A stretch of DNA of 64,000 nucleotides from Trileptium ribeirensis (GCA_030248225.1 JASANE010028830.1:1-64000), one strand, 5' to 3'. Counted from the first letter of the stretch, positions 1 to 11,204 are shown. Translations and numbers: made by a program. Notes: generated by a model from the letters alone, not told the origin.

Positions 1-815
1 TCATGCCCAATGTTGTATAAGTGTCAAAGCTTCAGACTGCTACCACCATATCTTTCGACACTATATGAAGTCAAATATTATTGAATAAAGTAAAAATTAA
101 TACAATAGTTGTCCTTTAACGCCGGACAAGGCATGTCTTGCAAGGCCAGACTCAGCGCATTAAGTTAATATAACTAATATAGGAAATCCATATTATTACT
201 AGAAAGCTATTAGTATTTAAATACGTTAATACAATAGTTGTTCTTTTAGATGTGTAATCTTGAAAAGAGACAGACTGTAATGAACCAGTTTGCATTGATA
301 ACCTTATAAAATTTGATAGCTTATGTTCACTAATATAAGAAATACTTACCAGTGATTTGCTGCTCTGATGTACAATGGAAAATTGATCTGGTAAAAATTG
401 TAGACTTTTGAAATAACCAAAAAGACTTCAAGTAAGAAAGTGATGCTTGTTAGTAAATTGCAGCGACTTTATATAGATTTGTAAAGTGCCTGAGGCACTC
501 TTGTGACATAGCTATCGATCACAATATGTCAAAGCTTTATGTTTATGATAACATGATCCAATTATTAAGCCAAGCATATCAAACACTTGCTAAAGAATAC
601 TTCGCAATGACCTATTTGTTTTATCGACCGTGACGGTAATATCAATCAGACCTTTTTTCAAACAAGATTTCACTGACAACAGCTCACTTTTGTCCTTGAT
701 GCAAAAGCCAAGTAGTCTTTTACTTGCCAAAGAATATTTTGCAACGAATAGTAATACCTTATAATTGCAAATTAATGAATTTTGCTTTAAATTTTATTGA
801 AGAATGTTAGGTACT

Positions 816-945
816 TAACCTAAATTATGTTAAGGACATTAATTCAAATTAATGATTTTCACTTCGAATATCTATTCACCTTTGTCGATAGTAGCAAATG
901 TGTTAAACTATTTTACGCATTGAACCTAAATTATGTCAAGGACAT
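816..945 (+). repeat. 23-bp direct repeat pair
   Basis: AACCTAAATTATGTTAAGGA at 816 recurs at 923 with a single change. It lies across a 73-codon open frame (827-1048) that ends at a donor-like GGTGAGA. That frame has no recognisable domain, and I do not call it a gene. Confidence 0.7.
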
Positions 946-1425
946 AAACTTGTACATTACATCAACTGAACTGGTAGAGCATAACGAAGATACTAGCAAG
1001 CACATTAATTTGAACAACAGTGTAGTATATAAAGAGCAACCTGGGTGAGAATATCGTCATTTGTGTTTTGGATTTCATAAGTTATTCTTCCCGAAGTTGT
1101 TATATTTTTGCTCTATTAAGCATGTTTTGTCAAGTATCAGCACGAGCAAAGTTTAACGTTCAGCGCGTTACGAGACTGGTAAGTCAATTTTTTAAATGCT
1201 AGGACCAAGAATAACCGATATGCTATGAACATGATCAGATCCATTCTAATACAGCATCATTTGAAATGAACTGTCAAGATTACGTGCGACAAAACCTATA
1301 TTTTTATAGAAAGGGCAATATAATATACGTCTAGGACAAAAAATTTTGTGTGTATAGTTGAAAAATTCGCATCAGTCTTTGTAGTGTTTAAAACACGTTT
1401 AAAAACGTTTAAAAACAGTTTTTAT

Positions 1426-1733
1426 CAGAATTTTAACACATTGTTTTGCTGTTATAACATCGCACTATTAAACTGAGGCAGTGGCGTATTAATATTTTCA
1501 AATTATTACTGCAGCTATTATTTCGCTCTGCTCTACGTTTTCTGCTATCCTGCACTACATAGGTTAAAACAACTTTTTTTGACAAGAATTTGAACACATT
1601 GTTAAGCTGTGATAACATAGCATTATTAAACTGAGACAGCGCTGTATTGCTCCCCAAAATATTATCTCAGCTAATATTTTACCTTCTCCATGTTGTTCTC
1701 CATTTTCATGTGCTACACAGGTCAAAAAGATTT
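1426..1733. repeat. Diverged tandem repeat, two copies of about 157 bp
   Basis: Copy 1 (1426-1575) and copy 2 (1583-1733) share ACACATTGTT, GCATTATTAAACTGAGRCAG and further blocks down to CTACAYAGGT. They lie just upstream of the first chromodomain exon. Confidence 0.7.
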
Positions 1734-1795
1734 ATAACTCTGTAAAAACCTTAATACGACTGTCATCTTGCATGACTTCCAATTTACAATTTTAG

Positions 1796-2059
1796 ACTAT
1801 TTCTTCAAACCAGATACATATGCTTACACATTGGGAAGATACATGGGAACCAATGAATAATTTAATTGGATGCAGTGAAGAATTGGCGAAACATTTCTCT
1901 ATGCCTTACGACGAATCGATAGAGCGGTGTTATAAACGTAATTATACGCTTAGGAACAAGCGACATGATAAGCCAACGTCACAATATTCTCAGGCGAAGG
2001 TCGATGGGATAAAACATGTGGTGTGTATAAGTTTGCATTCAAAATGTATATTGCAATAG
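1796..2059 (+). CDS. Chromodomain-like exon, C-terminal half of the domain (first of two)
   Basis: After an acceptor ACAATTTTAG at 1795 the frame reads ...MLTHWEDTWEPMNNLIGCSE then ELAKHFSMPYDE. TWEPxxNLIxC followed by a hydrophobic helix is the second half of a chromodomain (aromatic-cage Trp, then the C-terminal helix), found in methyl-histone readers such as HP1 and CBX. The usual KGY/F loop before TWEP is about seven residues shorter than normal. The frame stays open to TAA at 2057-2059, but a donor could end the exon earlier (for example GCGAAG|GTCGAT near 2000). The first half of the domain was not identified upstream. Confidence 0.5.
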   Translation, partial: TISSNQIHMLTHWEDTWEPMNNLIGCSEELAKHFSMPYDESIERCYKRNYTLRNKRHDKPTSQYSQAKVDGIKHVVCISLHSKCILQ

Positions 2060-2103
2060 TGAATCTGATCGTGGACCAAATCCTAGTTTTCCAGCATTAC
2101 ATA

Positions 2104-2178
2104 TATGATATTGGAGTCATTTTAAGCTTCATGATGATGAAAACATCATCATGATGCTTAAATGACTCCAATATCATA
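2104..2178. repeat. Near-perfect 75-nt hairpin
   Basis: Arms of about 35 bases (TATGATATTGGAGTCATTT...) pair with one mismatch and one bulge around a short A-rich loop. It lies between the two chromodomain exons. It could be a pre-miRNA-like hairpin or a tiny foldback transposon; transcription is unknown. Confidence 0.8.
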
Positions 2179-2560
2179 GTTAAATTCATGTAGAATACAT
2201 GACAACAAACATTTGTTTTATGTGAAATATAAATGAAAAGAAAAACGTATCTTTGTTGTCGCCATCACTATGCTAAATTGAAGGGTTCACTTTAAAAGAG
2301 CAAATAAGACTTAAAATTCGTTTCTAAGCGTTGATTTGTTCAAGATTAGATACTTCTGAAACTCAAACGAATAAGATAAATTATTATGTCTTGGGTAAAT
2401 GATATTTAAAGTCGGTATTTCATATCATGTTTATAGCTAAACGGTTTTCATTGATTTCAGCATAACCAAACTGTTAAAAATTGTACAACAATTTTACTTC
2501 TTACAAAACAAGATATTTTCCTAACAAAACAAACTATTTCCCTATTACACTGTATTTTAG

Positions 2561-3151
2561 CATCATCACAAGAAAAACGGATTTATGTGCTTAATAAAAT
2601 GGAGCGCCACTTGGGAACCGTTAGAAAACCTTATTAAGTGTCAGTCTGTGTTAGCGGACTTTTTCAAACTTCATGAATATGATGACGGACTGAACTCGCA
2701 ATCCAAGGATGCTATCAGCACTTCCGATAAAAACAGGGATCTGGTGGAATATTTTCAATGCCGTCCTAAAACGAAGTCAGCTGCAAATATAGCCCCTTCC
2801 CTGCAACAAAGCATCGCTTTTAAACCTTGGAGCGTTTCCAATTTTGTCCGAAATGAAGCAATACAATCACATATGGTTCGCTTCATATATGAACCAATTA
2901 ATAGCTTAGCGGATGATGAGAGTCTGGGTGAAGATTATCAACGGTGTTCGTCCACGATTACATTACCGTTTGATATTCCAACTCTTTGCAACACTCTACC
3001 TTGGAGTGACAATGAAGATGATTCATTTTCAATAGTCGAAACAAGCAGTGATTTGGACAGCAACTTTTTGAGCTATATTAATGATGACTCGTGCGACGAA
3101 ATATCAATTACAGAACTTAGTAATATGATATCACAAGAAAATGATCTATAA
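2561..3151 (+). CDS. Chromodomain-like terminal exon with acidic Ser-rich tail
   Basis: Acceptor TGTATTTTAG ends at 2560. The frame reads HHHKKNGFMCLIKW, then SATWEPLENLIKCQSVLADF: the second half of a chromodomain, paralogous to the exon at 1796 and with the same short loop. About 150 further residues are polar and end in an acidic, Ser-rich tail (WSDNEDDSFSIVE, then DDSCDEISITELSNM). TAA at 3149-3151 is followed by AATAAA at 3208 and 3216, so this is a plausible last exon. The ATG at 2585 is inside the domain and is not the real start. The two exons could be tandem paralogues or parts of one gene with two domains. Confidence 0.62.
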   Translation, partial: HHHKKNGFMCLIKWSATWEPLENLIKCQSVLADFFKLHEYDDGLNSQSKDAISTSDKNRDLVEYFQCRPKTKSAANIAPSLQQSIAFKPWSVSNFVRNEAIQSHMVRFIYEPINSLADDESLGEDYQRCSSTITLPFDIPTLCNTLPWSDNEDDSFSIVETSSDLDSNFLSYINDDSCDEISITELSNMISQENDL

Positions 3152-3207
3152 ATTTGCTATGATATATATATTTATCGATGAATCCGATTTTAAGTTCATA
3201 GACTTTG

Positions 3208-3221
3208 AATAAAGAAATAAA
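3208..3221 (+). terminator. Polyadenylation signals after the chromodomain exon
   Basis: Two overlapping AATAAA hexamers (3208-3213, 3216-3221) lie about 60 bases after the stop at 3151. Confidence 0.5.
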
Positions 3222-3769
3222 ACTGAAGGTGAAGTAATGTAGTAAATGGAAGGAACTAGTGAAATTTTTAAAAAAATAAAAAAGGAAAGATGTTTGGAAA
3301 AATATATTTTTATATGAATAGACTTTTAAGTTCGAACTATTAAAACACAGTAATTGTAAATTAGTTTTAAAAAGGATTGTTACTGTTTAATATTTTAACA
3401 TTGACTACATCTACCATCAAGTTTAGTGAGAAGTGAGAAATATCTGTGGTATAGTGCACAACATCTGTGTTATACTTAGATTTCTGGATTTTGCAACAAT
3501 AATTTTTTATTTGAAAAGATGGGCCTTATTAACCCGAATTTACGTCAAATTATGATCATTAATGATTATTTTATTAAAAACTGACAGGTCATAAATAATT
3601 TTAATTAACGAGCTTTGATTAAAAATTGGGCGGAGGGAGGCGATTATATGTATGTATATATGTATTTAGGGTAATTAATCATTTTTGACAGGTAATTAAT
3701 CATTATTTCTCCTAAAAATTTGACAGGTCATTAATCAAGTGGCGCAGAACTCTTATTTTTCCTACTACT

Positions 3770-4247
3770 AGCGTTTATACCGTCGATTTAAAACAGATCA
3801 AAAACAAACAAGCTCTAGTCTTATTGAAATTGAAAAAGGAGTTAAATGATTTGTTTTCTTGAAACTAACTTGCTCAGCGTTTATACCGTCGATTTAAAAC
3901 AGATCAAAAACAAACAAGCTATAATCTTATTGAAATTGAAAAAGGAGTTAAATGATTTGTTTTCTTGAAACTAACTTGTTCAGCGTTTATACCGTCGATT
4001 TAAAACAGATCAAAAACAAACAAGCTCTAATCTTATTGAAAATGAAAAAGGAGTTAAATGATTTTTCTTGAAACTAAATTGTTCAGCGTTTATACCGTCG
4101 ATTTAAAACAGATCAAAAACAAACAAGCTCTAATCTTATTGAAAATGAAAAAGGAGTTAAATGATTTGTTTTCTTGAAACTAACTTGCTCAGCGTTTATA
4201 CCGTCGATTTAAAACAGATCAAAAACAAACAAGCTATGATCTTATTG
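3770..4247 (+). repeat. 106-bp tandem array, about 4.5 copies, with an exon-like unit
   Basis: Copies start at 3770, 3876, 3982, 4085 and 4191 (periods 106, 106, 103, 106). Copy 1 begins exactly at a good 3' splice-site sequence (TTATTTTTCCTACTACTAG, then CGTTTATACC), and its upstream sequence differs from that before the other copies. In phase 2 the unit reads VYTVDLKQIKNKQALVLLKL then KKELNDLFS and stop; copies differ mainly by Leu/Ile/Val/Met exchanges. The phase-0 frame is also open. No known family is recognised. Confidence 0.85.
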
Positions 4248-6224
4248 TAACTTACATCTATTTAAAAATACAAAATAGAAGCGAGAAAACATAACGGCAA
4301 ATATTGCTATTTCGCCTCATGAAGTTGCGTCATGCTTTCGGCAAAATCAAGAAAAATTTATGAACCATTTACATCATGGTGACGATTATCAAACGCTCAA
4401 CACAGTTATTGCTTGTTAGCTTAATAGATGTACAAAATGTAAAATTTCAACCAAAAAATGATAGTTCTCGTTGCGTCGCTGAGAACTGATCTGATTTTCA
4501 CATATATTTTGGAGTGTTAACTATAAAGTGCAGGTATAGAAACATAGCGTGCCCTCGCCATAAGACAAAATCGTTACCGTGTCTTTCACACGAAATTAAA
4601 ATAAGTGCATATTTGTTCGCAAATAAAGCTATTAATTTTAGGATGATTTGGAGCTCTTTTTAAAGCTGGCGAATTAGCGACACTTTATGTTTCATAGTTT
4701 ATTTATCATCAGGTGATTGAAATATTGAATGCTACTACGCGTGCGTGCCATATACCGCTGTGTCGAGTGAAAAAGGAAACTGCAACGGATGTCTAACTTC
4801 GCTGAGAATAAACGCGATTTTTTGTTTTTATATATAGAGATTTATTTTGCCGGCTGGAGTCAACATCAGAAACAAAACTGGTAGCGTGGGTGTCCTTTTA
4901 TTGAGGAACATTGCAGTTACATTCATTGTCGTATACTCTAAGAAATGGAACCAAGTTTTCAAAGACTACAAAAATATTTATTTGAATGGTTTGCTACAAA
5001 ATGTATCGGATTGGTATTAATTTAACTAAATGTAGCACATGTGTCTAAACTCAACAGGGAACTGTGCATATGTAGCAATATAATCGAACAATATCAGATT
5101 CTATAAAATATAATTTTTATGACTAGTTTCCATGTAAAGAAGTAAATATCATACCTTTTAGTCTTTCAGGTTTTCACCTTAAATAACAGGCAGATAAACT
5201 AAGCAAGGTCACGGCCGGCCAGATCTCTGAAAGAAGTGTTCGCATCAATCTCTGTAGCTGTTAAAACGCGACTGATTCCTTTGCTTATATCTATATAGCT
5301 TTATAGATTTTTTTGTAATAAGCTTTACTAACATTCACGATCCGTGCTCTAACTTTAATTCTTTCATACTGATTTGGGCAAAATGGTCACAACACACATG
5401 GTAAAATGTGTTATAACGGGGATTGCCGTGTGATGTATGTTCGCACGTTCGCTTGCTTTGCGATGCCCCTTAAAGTACCTAGAGAATTCAGAGGCTTGGG
5501 TAGGTAGCGTTCTATCATATAATCAGTATCCGATTCCAGGCGCCGGCACGACTTTGTCGAACGTTGTACGATACAGAAATTACATAGTGGTTTTCCTAGT
5601 CATAATAGCACAAATATCTTCAATTTTGAAGATACAACGACAATTTTTTGCCATTCGGCTCAGGTTTACGATCTGAGTGGGATAGGTTTATTTCGGCCAC
5701 ATCCATGACAAACTCCTTTGTTGTTGTTATTTTTTTGGTTTACCTTGGAAAATTTTAGGCACCATAGGTGTCCAAAAAATCGAAAAAAGCGGGCATTTTT
5801 CAAGACGTCGCTCGTTAAATGGTTCTAAATTCATAGCTGTAGGTTGACGATTTTCATCCGGTGAATCTAGGAAAGACTCCAGCCACTGAGTTTACAAATA
5901 CGAAACAATGATCACTTTATTACACTGAGTAAACATGAATGGAACCAGCAAAATAACTCTCGTAGTGAAGCAGCAACTTGTTACAGCAAATAGGAATAGA
6001 CCATTAATCAAAACTGCAAACTAGCTGAGTGAACCTGAGAATCTTGGCTACAGAATTTGCACAATCAGCGCTTTCGCATAAACGGCAGTTGTCAGGGAAC
6101 GTTTTAGCAACATTTTTCTGCTTCCCATATCATATGAAGTTGATCGAATCTTATCTTATCTTACATTCTTATACAATCTCAGTTCTTATATACTGATTTT
6201 ACGATGAGATATTTTTTACTCTAG

Positions 6225-6420
6225 GTTCGATCTTATCAATTTATTGGCGAATCTGGTAGCCAGCCTGACTTCAAACCAGTTGGTGAAGACTGGGTACAAA
6301 TGGAGAGGCATTTGTCTTGCAGTTGTAATATATGTACACCGAAATCATGTCCACGAAGGCAGCAGTGGAAAAATTGCCGATGCATGTGCACTAACTACGA
6401 TGATGCTATGAACTGCGCAG
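6225..6420 (+). CDS. VEGF/PDGF-like growth factor, cysteine-rich exon (end of core and first CxC motifs)
   Basis: Acceptor TTACTCTAG before 6225, donor GTATAT after 6420; 196 nt, phase 0 to 1. It encodes SYQFIGES, then WVQMERHLSCSCNICTPKSC, QQWKNCRCMC and DDAMNC. The order of a Met/Glu/His strand followed by CSC, spaced Cys and CxCxC is typical of the end of a VEGF/PDGF core running into a CXCXC (Balbiani-ring-like) tail, as in VEGF-C/D and invertebrate PVFs. These are secreted dimeric ligands of receptor tyrosine kinases. The core exons with the CxGCC motif should lie upstream; I searched 3.2-6.2 kb by eye and did not find them. Confidence 0.72.
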
Positions 6421-6534
6421 GTATATTGCGATCCATTGATTTTGGGCCTACCATACAATACAAATGAAGAACTATACGTTTCTGCCCGTAGTGTGCACTT
6501 TTTTTCTTGTATATCCCTTTCATAAAAGAACCTA

Positions 6535-6760
6535 AGGGGGCTACGCCTGAGGCCTCGGACTCCCGAGGCCCTGGTCTACCCTCCCCCCCCAGATTCCGCC
6601 CTACTCCCCCTGGTGCAAAGCAACTACCGCCCCCCCCGCGCCAAGGCACGGAATTTTTTAGCAAAAATAGGATGACAATTTGCAAAAGTGGGGGTGAAGT
6701 TTGGAAAAATGCGACATTCGGGTCAGGGGGGCGGTGGAATTCGTCAACCTTTTTCAGCTG
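6535..6760. other. GC-rich island with C and G runs
   Basis: An abrupt change to GC-rich sequence with runs CCCCCCCC, GGGGGG and GGCCTCGGACTCCCGAGGCC, starting about 115 bases after a growth-factor exon donor. Open frames here on both strands come from composition. Probably a degraded mobile element. Confidence 0.5.
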
Positions 6761-7991
6761 CATCCCCTGGAGCCAACAGATATAATGCTATTGCAGTGAA
6801 ACGTTTTTTCTTCCCTTCGAATTTTGTCTATACCATGATAAAGGTGGATATGTAGTAAAAGTGTATCAATAGAAAATTTTATGATCACTCCCAATTAATT
6901 TCACTACAATTACGCTCTACCAGTGTATTATAGGGTCACTGTACTAAGGTTGCATGAGTGCAATTGTGTTTCCATACAATTTTATGAGTTGCCATACATA
7001 GTTGAAATGATGTGTGCTGAATTTGCATAAAATGAACCCATATACACATGATATACATTGATATTTTCAGCAACTGCATAATTTCTTATAGCTGCATATG
7101 CAATATTTCGGTACACGGAAATTTATTAGAATCAAACACTTTAAATTCCAGATGTGGATATACTTACAGCTGCTATTTGACTAAATTTAGCTGAATTCTG
7201 AAACGATCTCATGGATTAGCTGGCATCTGGTTTCTCCGATTATATTACAAATCTCGATAGCTTTCCAGCATTGCTACTTTAGGTTCCTTGCTAATAACGA
7301 TCCACGTTTTGGTTAATCTGATCCACAAATTCAAAAGATCAAAATAAACTTCCACGAAGTTACCCAACGACTCAGATTTGCGATTTAAAGCAGAAGGCGT
7401 GTTAATAAGGCTAACCCTGATTTGGATATAAACTAAGTGTTTTTAGTGTTTTGAAGATTGTTACACGATTGTTTTAAGATGGATAGACTGTTTTGAAGTG
7501 GACACACTGGTCATAAGTTTTTAGCTGAATTAATGATTTCAATATACGCTATACCTAGTTTCTAAGCCTACTTTAATAAAAACTACCAGTCATCTAAACT
7601 GGTGCACTAAACTATGCCTCAACTGTAACCGTAAATGCTATTTTTAGTTTGTGCTAAATTCAACAGCATCAAAAAAGAAACATGTATTAGCTATGATTTA
7701 CACCTTCATCTGGAATTTTTGATGTTCGCATAAGTCACGTCATACAGGTGTACACGGGCGTAAACATACGGTTTTGGGAGGGTCAGGAATTTTCAACCCA
7801 TTATTAATGTTTTTATAATGATAACTAGGAAAGTTTAAAAAATATTTTTTGAACAAGACCCTGGAACCCACTTTCTGTCATGAATACACATAAGGAAGGA
7901 CTACAAATCTATTTAAAATTGTAGCTAATGCCTTTGATATATATACATCTTCGTACAGACCAGCTACTTTGACAATTTCTGCAATTTACAG

Positions 7992-8085
7992 GTCAGAACA
8001 AACAGTGGTCTGACGAACATTGTGAATGCCGGTGTAAAGCTATAAGGTGCAAATCAAAGCAATACATGGATCCTATTACATGCAA
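7992..8085 (+). CDS. VEGF/PDGF-like growth factor, CxCxC exon (array copy 1)
   Basis: Acceptor CAATTTACAG, donor GTAAGT, 94 nt, phase 1 to 2, fitting both neighbours. It encodes GQNKQWSDEHCECRCKAIRC then KSKQYMDPITCK. The HCECRC..RC...YMDPITCKC pattern is a good CXCXC repeat (compare FD..TC.C.C in VEGF-C). It is the first unit of a six-copy tandem array and the only one with an acceptor that keeps the frame. Confidence 0.75.
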
Positions 8086-8805
8086 GTAAGTGTGAACATT
8101 GTGTTGTCAGATTCGGAGGTGCTTATATCAGAACAAACAGTGGTCTCACGAACATTGTGAATGCCGGTGTAAAGCTATAAGGTGCAAATCAAAGCAATAC
8201 ATGGATCCTATTACATGCAAGTAAGTGTGAACATTGTGTTGTCAGATTCCGAGGTGCTTATATCAGAACAAACAGTGGTCTCAAAAACATTGTCAATGCT
8301 GGTGTAAAGCTATAAGGTGCAAATCAAAGCAATACATGGATCCTATTACATGCAAGTAAGTGTGAACATTGTGTTGTCAGATTCGGAGGTGCTTATATCA
8401 GAACAAACAGTGGTCTCACGAACATTGTGAATGCCGGTGTAAACCTATAAGGTACAAATCAAAGCAATACATGGATCCTATTACATGCAAGTAAGTGTGA
8501 ACATTGTGTTGTCAGATTCCGAGGTGCTTATATCAGAAAAAACAGTGGTCTCACGAACATTGTCAATGCCGGTGTAAAGCTATAAGGTGCAAATCAAAGC
8601 AATACATGGATCCTATTACATGCAAGTAAGTGTGAACATTGTGTTGTCAGATTCCGAGGTGCTTATATCAGAAAAAACAGTGGTCTCACGAACATTGTCA
8701 ATGCCGGTGTAAAGCTATAAGGTGCAAATCAAAGCAATACATGGATCCTATTACATGCAAGTAAGTGTGAACAGTGTGTTGTCAGATTCCGAGGTGCTTA
8801 TATCA
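7992..8805 (+). repeat. Six-copy 135-bp tandem array carrying the CxCxC exon
   Basis: Copies begin (at CAG of the exon) at 7994, 8129, 8264, 8399, 8534 and 8669, an exact 135-bp period, with few substitutions. All six keep a TGCAA|GTAAGTG donor. Copies 2-6 lack the copy-1 acceptor; their possible acceptors (TTGTCAG or TATATCAG) lead to stops in every phase I tested. Most cysteine codons are kept, but copy 4 changes one Cys to Tyr. The high identity indicates recent expansion. Confidence 0.92.
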
Positions 8806-9461
8806 AAACCTCGTTGACTATATTCTACTGCCGCAACAGTGCAAATGTGTACAAAATTATTATGTTCTTACAGTACACAATTGAGCAATACAGAGTTTTT
8901 TACATCGTCGTATATATTAGTTTCAAACATATCAGATATCTCAGTGACAATTTTGCGGAGTGTACATCAATAATACCGAGATAGTTTTTAAGCACTAAAC
9001 AAACATCAACAATCATACCGTAACGAAATACTGCAGATACATCTCCAAAAATTTGCATATTTTAGCATAAATTGTCAATTTTATTATCAAAAAACAAATA
9101 CGACAAATGTTGTTGTCAGACAGAATTCACTGATTTTGCGTATTTCAGCACTATGTTATATGGCACAATGAGACATTCTCTTCTAGATGTATATATGTTT
9201 CCAGAGAATTTATAGCATACAAGAGAGCTGGTAATGAATATAAACCATTAAACGGTTATTTAAAAATATTATATCAACAGCGGTTAAGTCAACAGATCGT
9301 TTCAAACAACGGTGTAGGTCTAGCGCGAAAAACTTTCCAGATTTTTAATAGGGAGGAGATACGTAGTAGGAAGAAGACTTATACTTCTGGTTCCTCTTTT
9401 GAGGTCATAGTTGTATTCGTTGTACAATGCGCACCACTTCATAATGTTGCGGCATATCACC

Positions 9462-9672
9462 CAGGGGCGGACCCAGGGGGGGATAGGGGGATATATCCCC
9501 CCCACCAGAATTTTTTGGAAAAATTTTTTTGGCTTCAAAAAACAAAAGAGCGAAAAAAACGAAAAACGTTTTTCATCTTTAATAAAACTTCTTTGTTTTT
9601 TGATACCCACAGGGATTTTACATCAAAAATTTTTGGTATCCCCCCCACCAGAAAATCCTGGGTCCGCCACTG
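9462..9672. mobile_element. hAT-type MITE (211 bp) with 8-bp target duplication
   Basis: Ends are CAGGGGCGGACCCAGG and, inverted, CAGTGGCGGACCCAGG. Flanks at 9454-9461 and 9673-9680 are both ATATCACC, a perfect 8-bp duplication as hAT transposases make. No coding capacity. It lies in the last intron of the growth-factor gene. Confidence 0.95.
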
Positions 9673-10018
9673 ATATCACCATTATATTAGTTTCATGTGT
9701 GGCCAGACCTCATTCAGAGTGATATAGGCACACGATTGTTAAAGTAGGAATTACAGCAACGACATAAATATAATGAAGCAAATCTCGGACCTTGCCCCTG
9801 ATAATATGGGTGAATATAGAATTGCCATCGCAGACAGCTGTTAAAATGTTAAAATTTTCTGCGAAAAACCTGAAATCATGATAAAGGCTACCTACAACAT
9901 GTCCAAAAGAAGTGAGGACAACGTTCACTGCACAGGAACAGTAATAATAAATATGATATTTTTGTAGAACTTCCTATACCAATTGTACTAAAATTGTGCA
10001 GTTTCTAATAATTTTCAG

Positions 10019-10103
10019 ATGTACCGACATCTCTAAACGACATTTTTCTCCAAATTCAGCCTCGTCATCAGCTTCAAAAAGCCAGTTCGTACCATGGTGG
10101 TAA
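10019..10103 (+). CDS. VEGF/PDGF-like growth factor, last exon
   Basis: Acceptor AATTTTCAG before 10019. Joined to the phase-2 donor at 8085 it reads CKCTDISKRHF, a Ser/Ala-rich stretch, and ends QFVPWW with TAA at 10101-10103. The join completes a CxC (TCKC), which is why I prefer it. If the 7992 exon is skipped (phase 1 from 6420), the same bases open a different frame to the stop at 10202-10204, about 61 residues. An AATAAA lies at 10505. Confidence 0.55.
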
Positions 10104-11204
10104 AAAGCAAAATCTTGACAAAAAATGTACAGAGATTCGAATAGCAAATCAAGCGGGACTGAAGTTACGTTTTGATAGTATTATGGAAGAATCCGGCCCT
10201 TAACGACTGGTATCTCAACCTGATAAAAGCAATAGTTCAATGTTATTTTTAAAAAATTCGCTTTTGCTTTAAATATATATTTACTAGGCTTACCACAGGT
10301 AAACACCAGACATTAATGCCGCCAGAAGTCAGTTACATCAATATAACCCTGTAATATTGCATTCTAAGATAGACATGTCCGCACACTTGCTATGTTGCTA
10401 TCGAAAGCACGGGTCATCAAATAATCAAGCATGGACTGTGACAGGTCTGTATGAAATAAGATATGCCAGACAATGTTCAAATTAAGAAAAAATTTAGAAA
10501 TTTTAATAAAAATTTACTAACAGGGTTATATAACTTTCGTATTGCTGGCAAAGTTTCCATTTGTATATACTAAAATTCGCGAAATATTATTGCAATTCTG
10601 ATAATTCATGAAACGATGAAAGCATCTGGTTATATTTCTTTCTATATTGAGCGTTTTCTAATAAAATTACTTCCATTGTATTTCCGCCTCTTCCTGAGAA
10701 CAAGTTAATTCGACAACAAACAATTATGTTGAACATAAAATGACATCACCAACAGCGAGGTTCGTCGAATTTGAATTGAGCAGGTTTGTTCATAGGCTCC
10801 AAGAGCCTAACTATAAGGTCGACCTGTTTGTGATGTTACTACTCATTGTATTAAATTTGTTCGAGAACACTGAATGATCCAAATGCAAAGTAGAAAGCTT
10901 TGAGGAACGGACTTCTGCAAACTGACGATCTTGAATCTTGATCGCTCAAAAGCTATAACTTTTGGGAGTTGAATTTGATTTTGCCAATTTTCCATCGGCG
11001 AAAACCAAAAGCAATTCAATATTGTTTCCGTATCAAGGCTTTGTAAATCTATATTGACCATCGCAAAATAGGATGGTTTGGTGAGGTCGCCTTGAGTTTT
11101 ACAAATGCATAATTTAAAGCATTGTACTAAATAATTTGCCGCATACGGCACGAAAGTGTTTCGCTCGCTTTGTGTGGTACCTGTAAGGATCAGAGCAGTA
11201 GCTC

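Noticed and set aside
827..1048. 73-codon open frame ending at a donor-like site
   Set aside because: No recognisable domain and contains a diverged direct repeat; not enough to call an exon.
5437..5676. 79-codon open frame with a hydrophobic stretch, considered as a signal-peptide or core exon of the growth factor
   Set aside because: No signal-peptide arrangement, no cysteine pattern and no clear splice link to 6225.
6395..6785. Proline/glycine-rich open frames on both strands
   Set aside because: Produced by C and G runs in a GC-rich island; no domain, and they overlap a confirmed growth-factor exon end.
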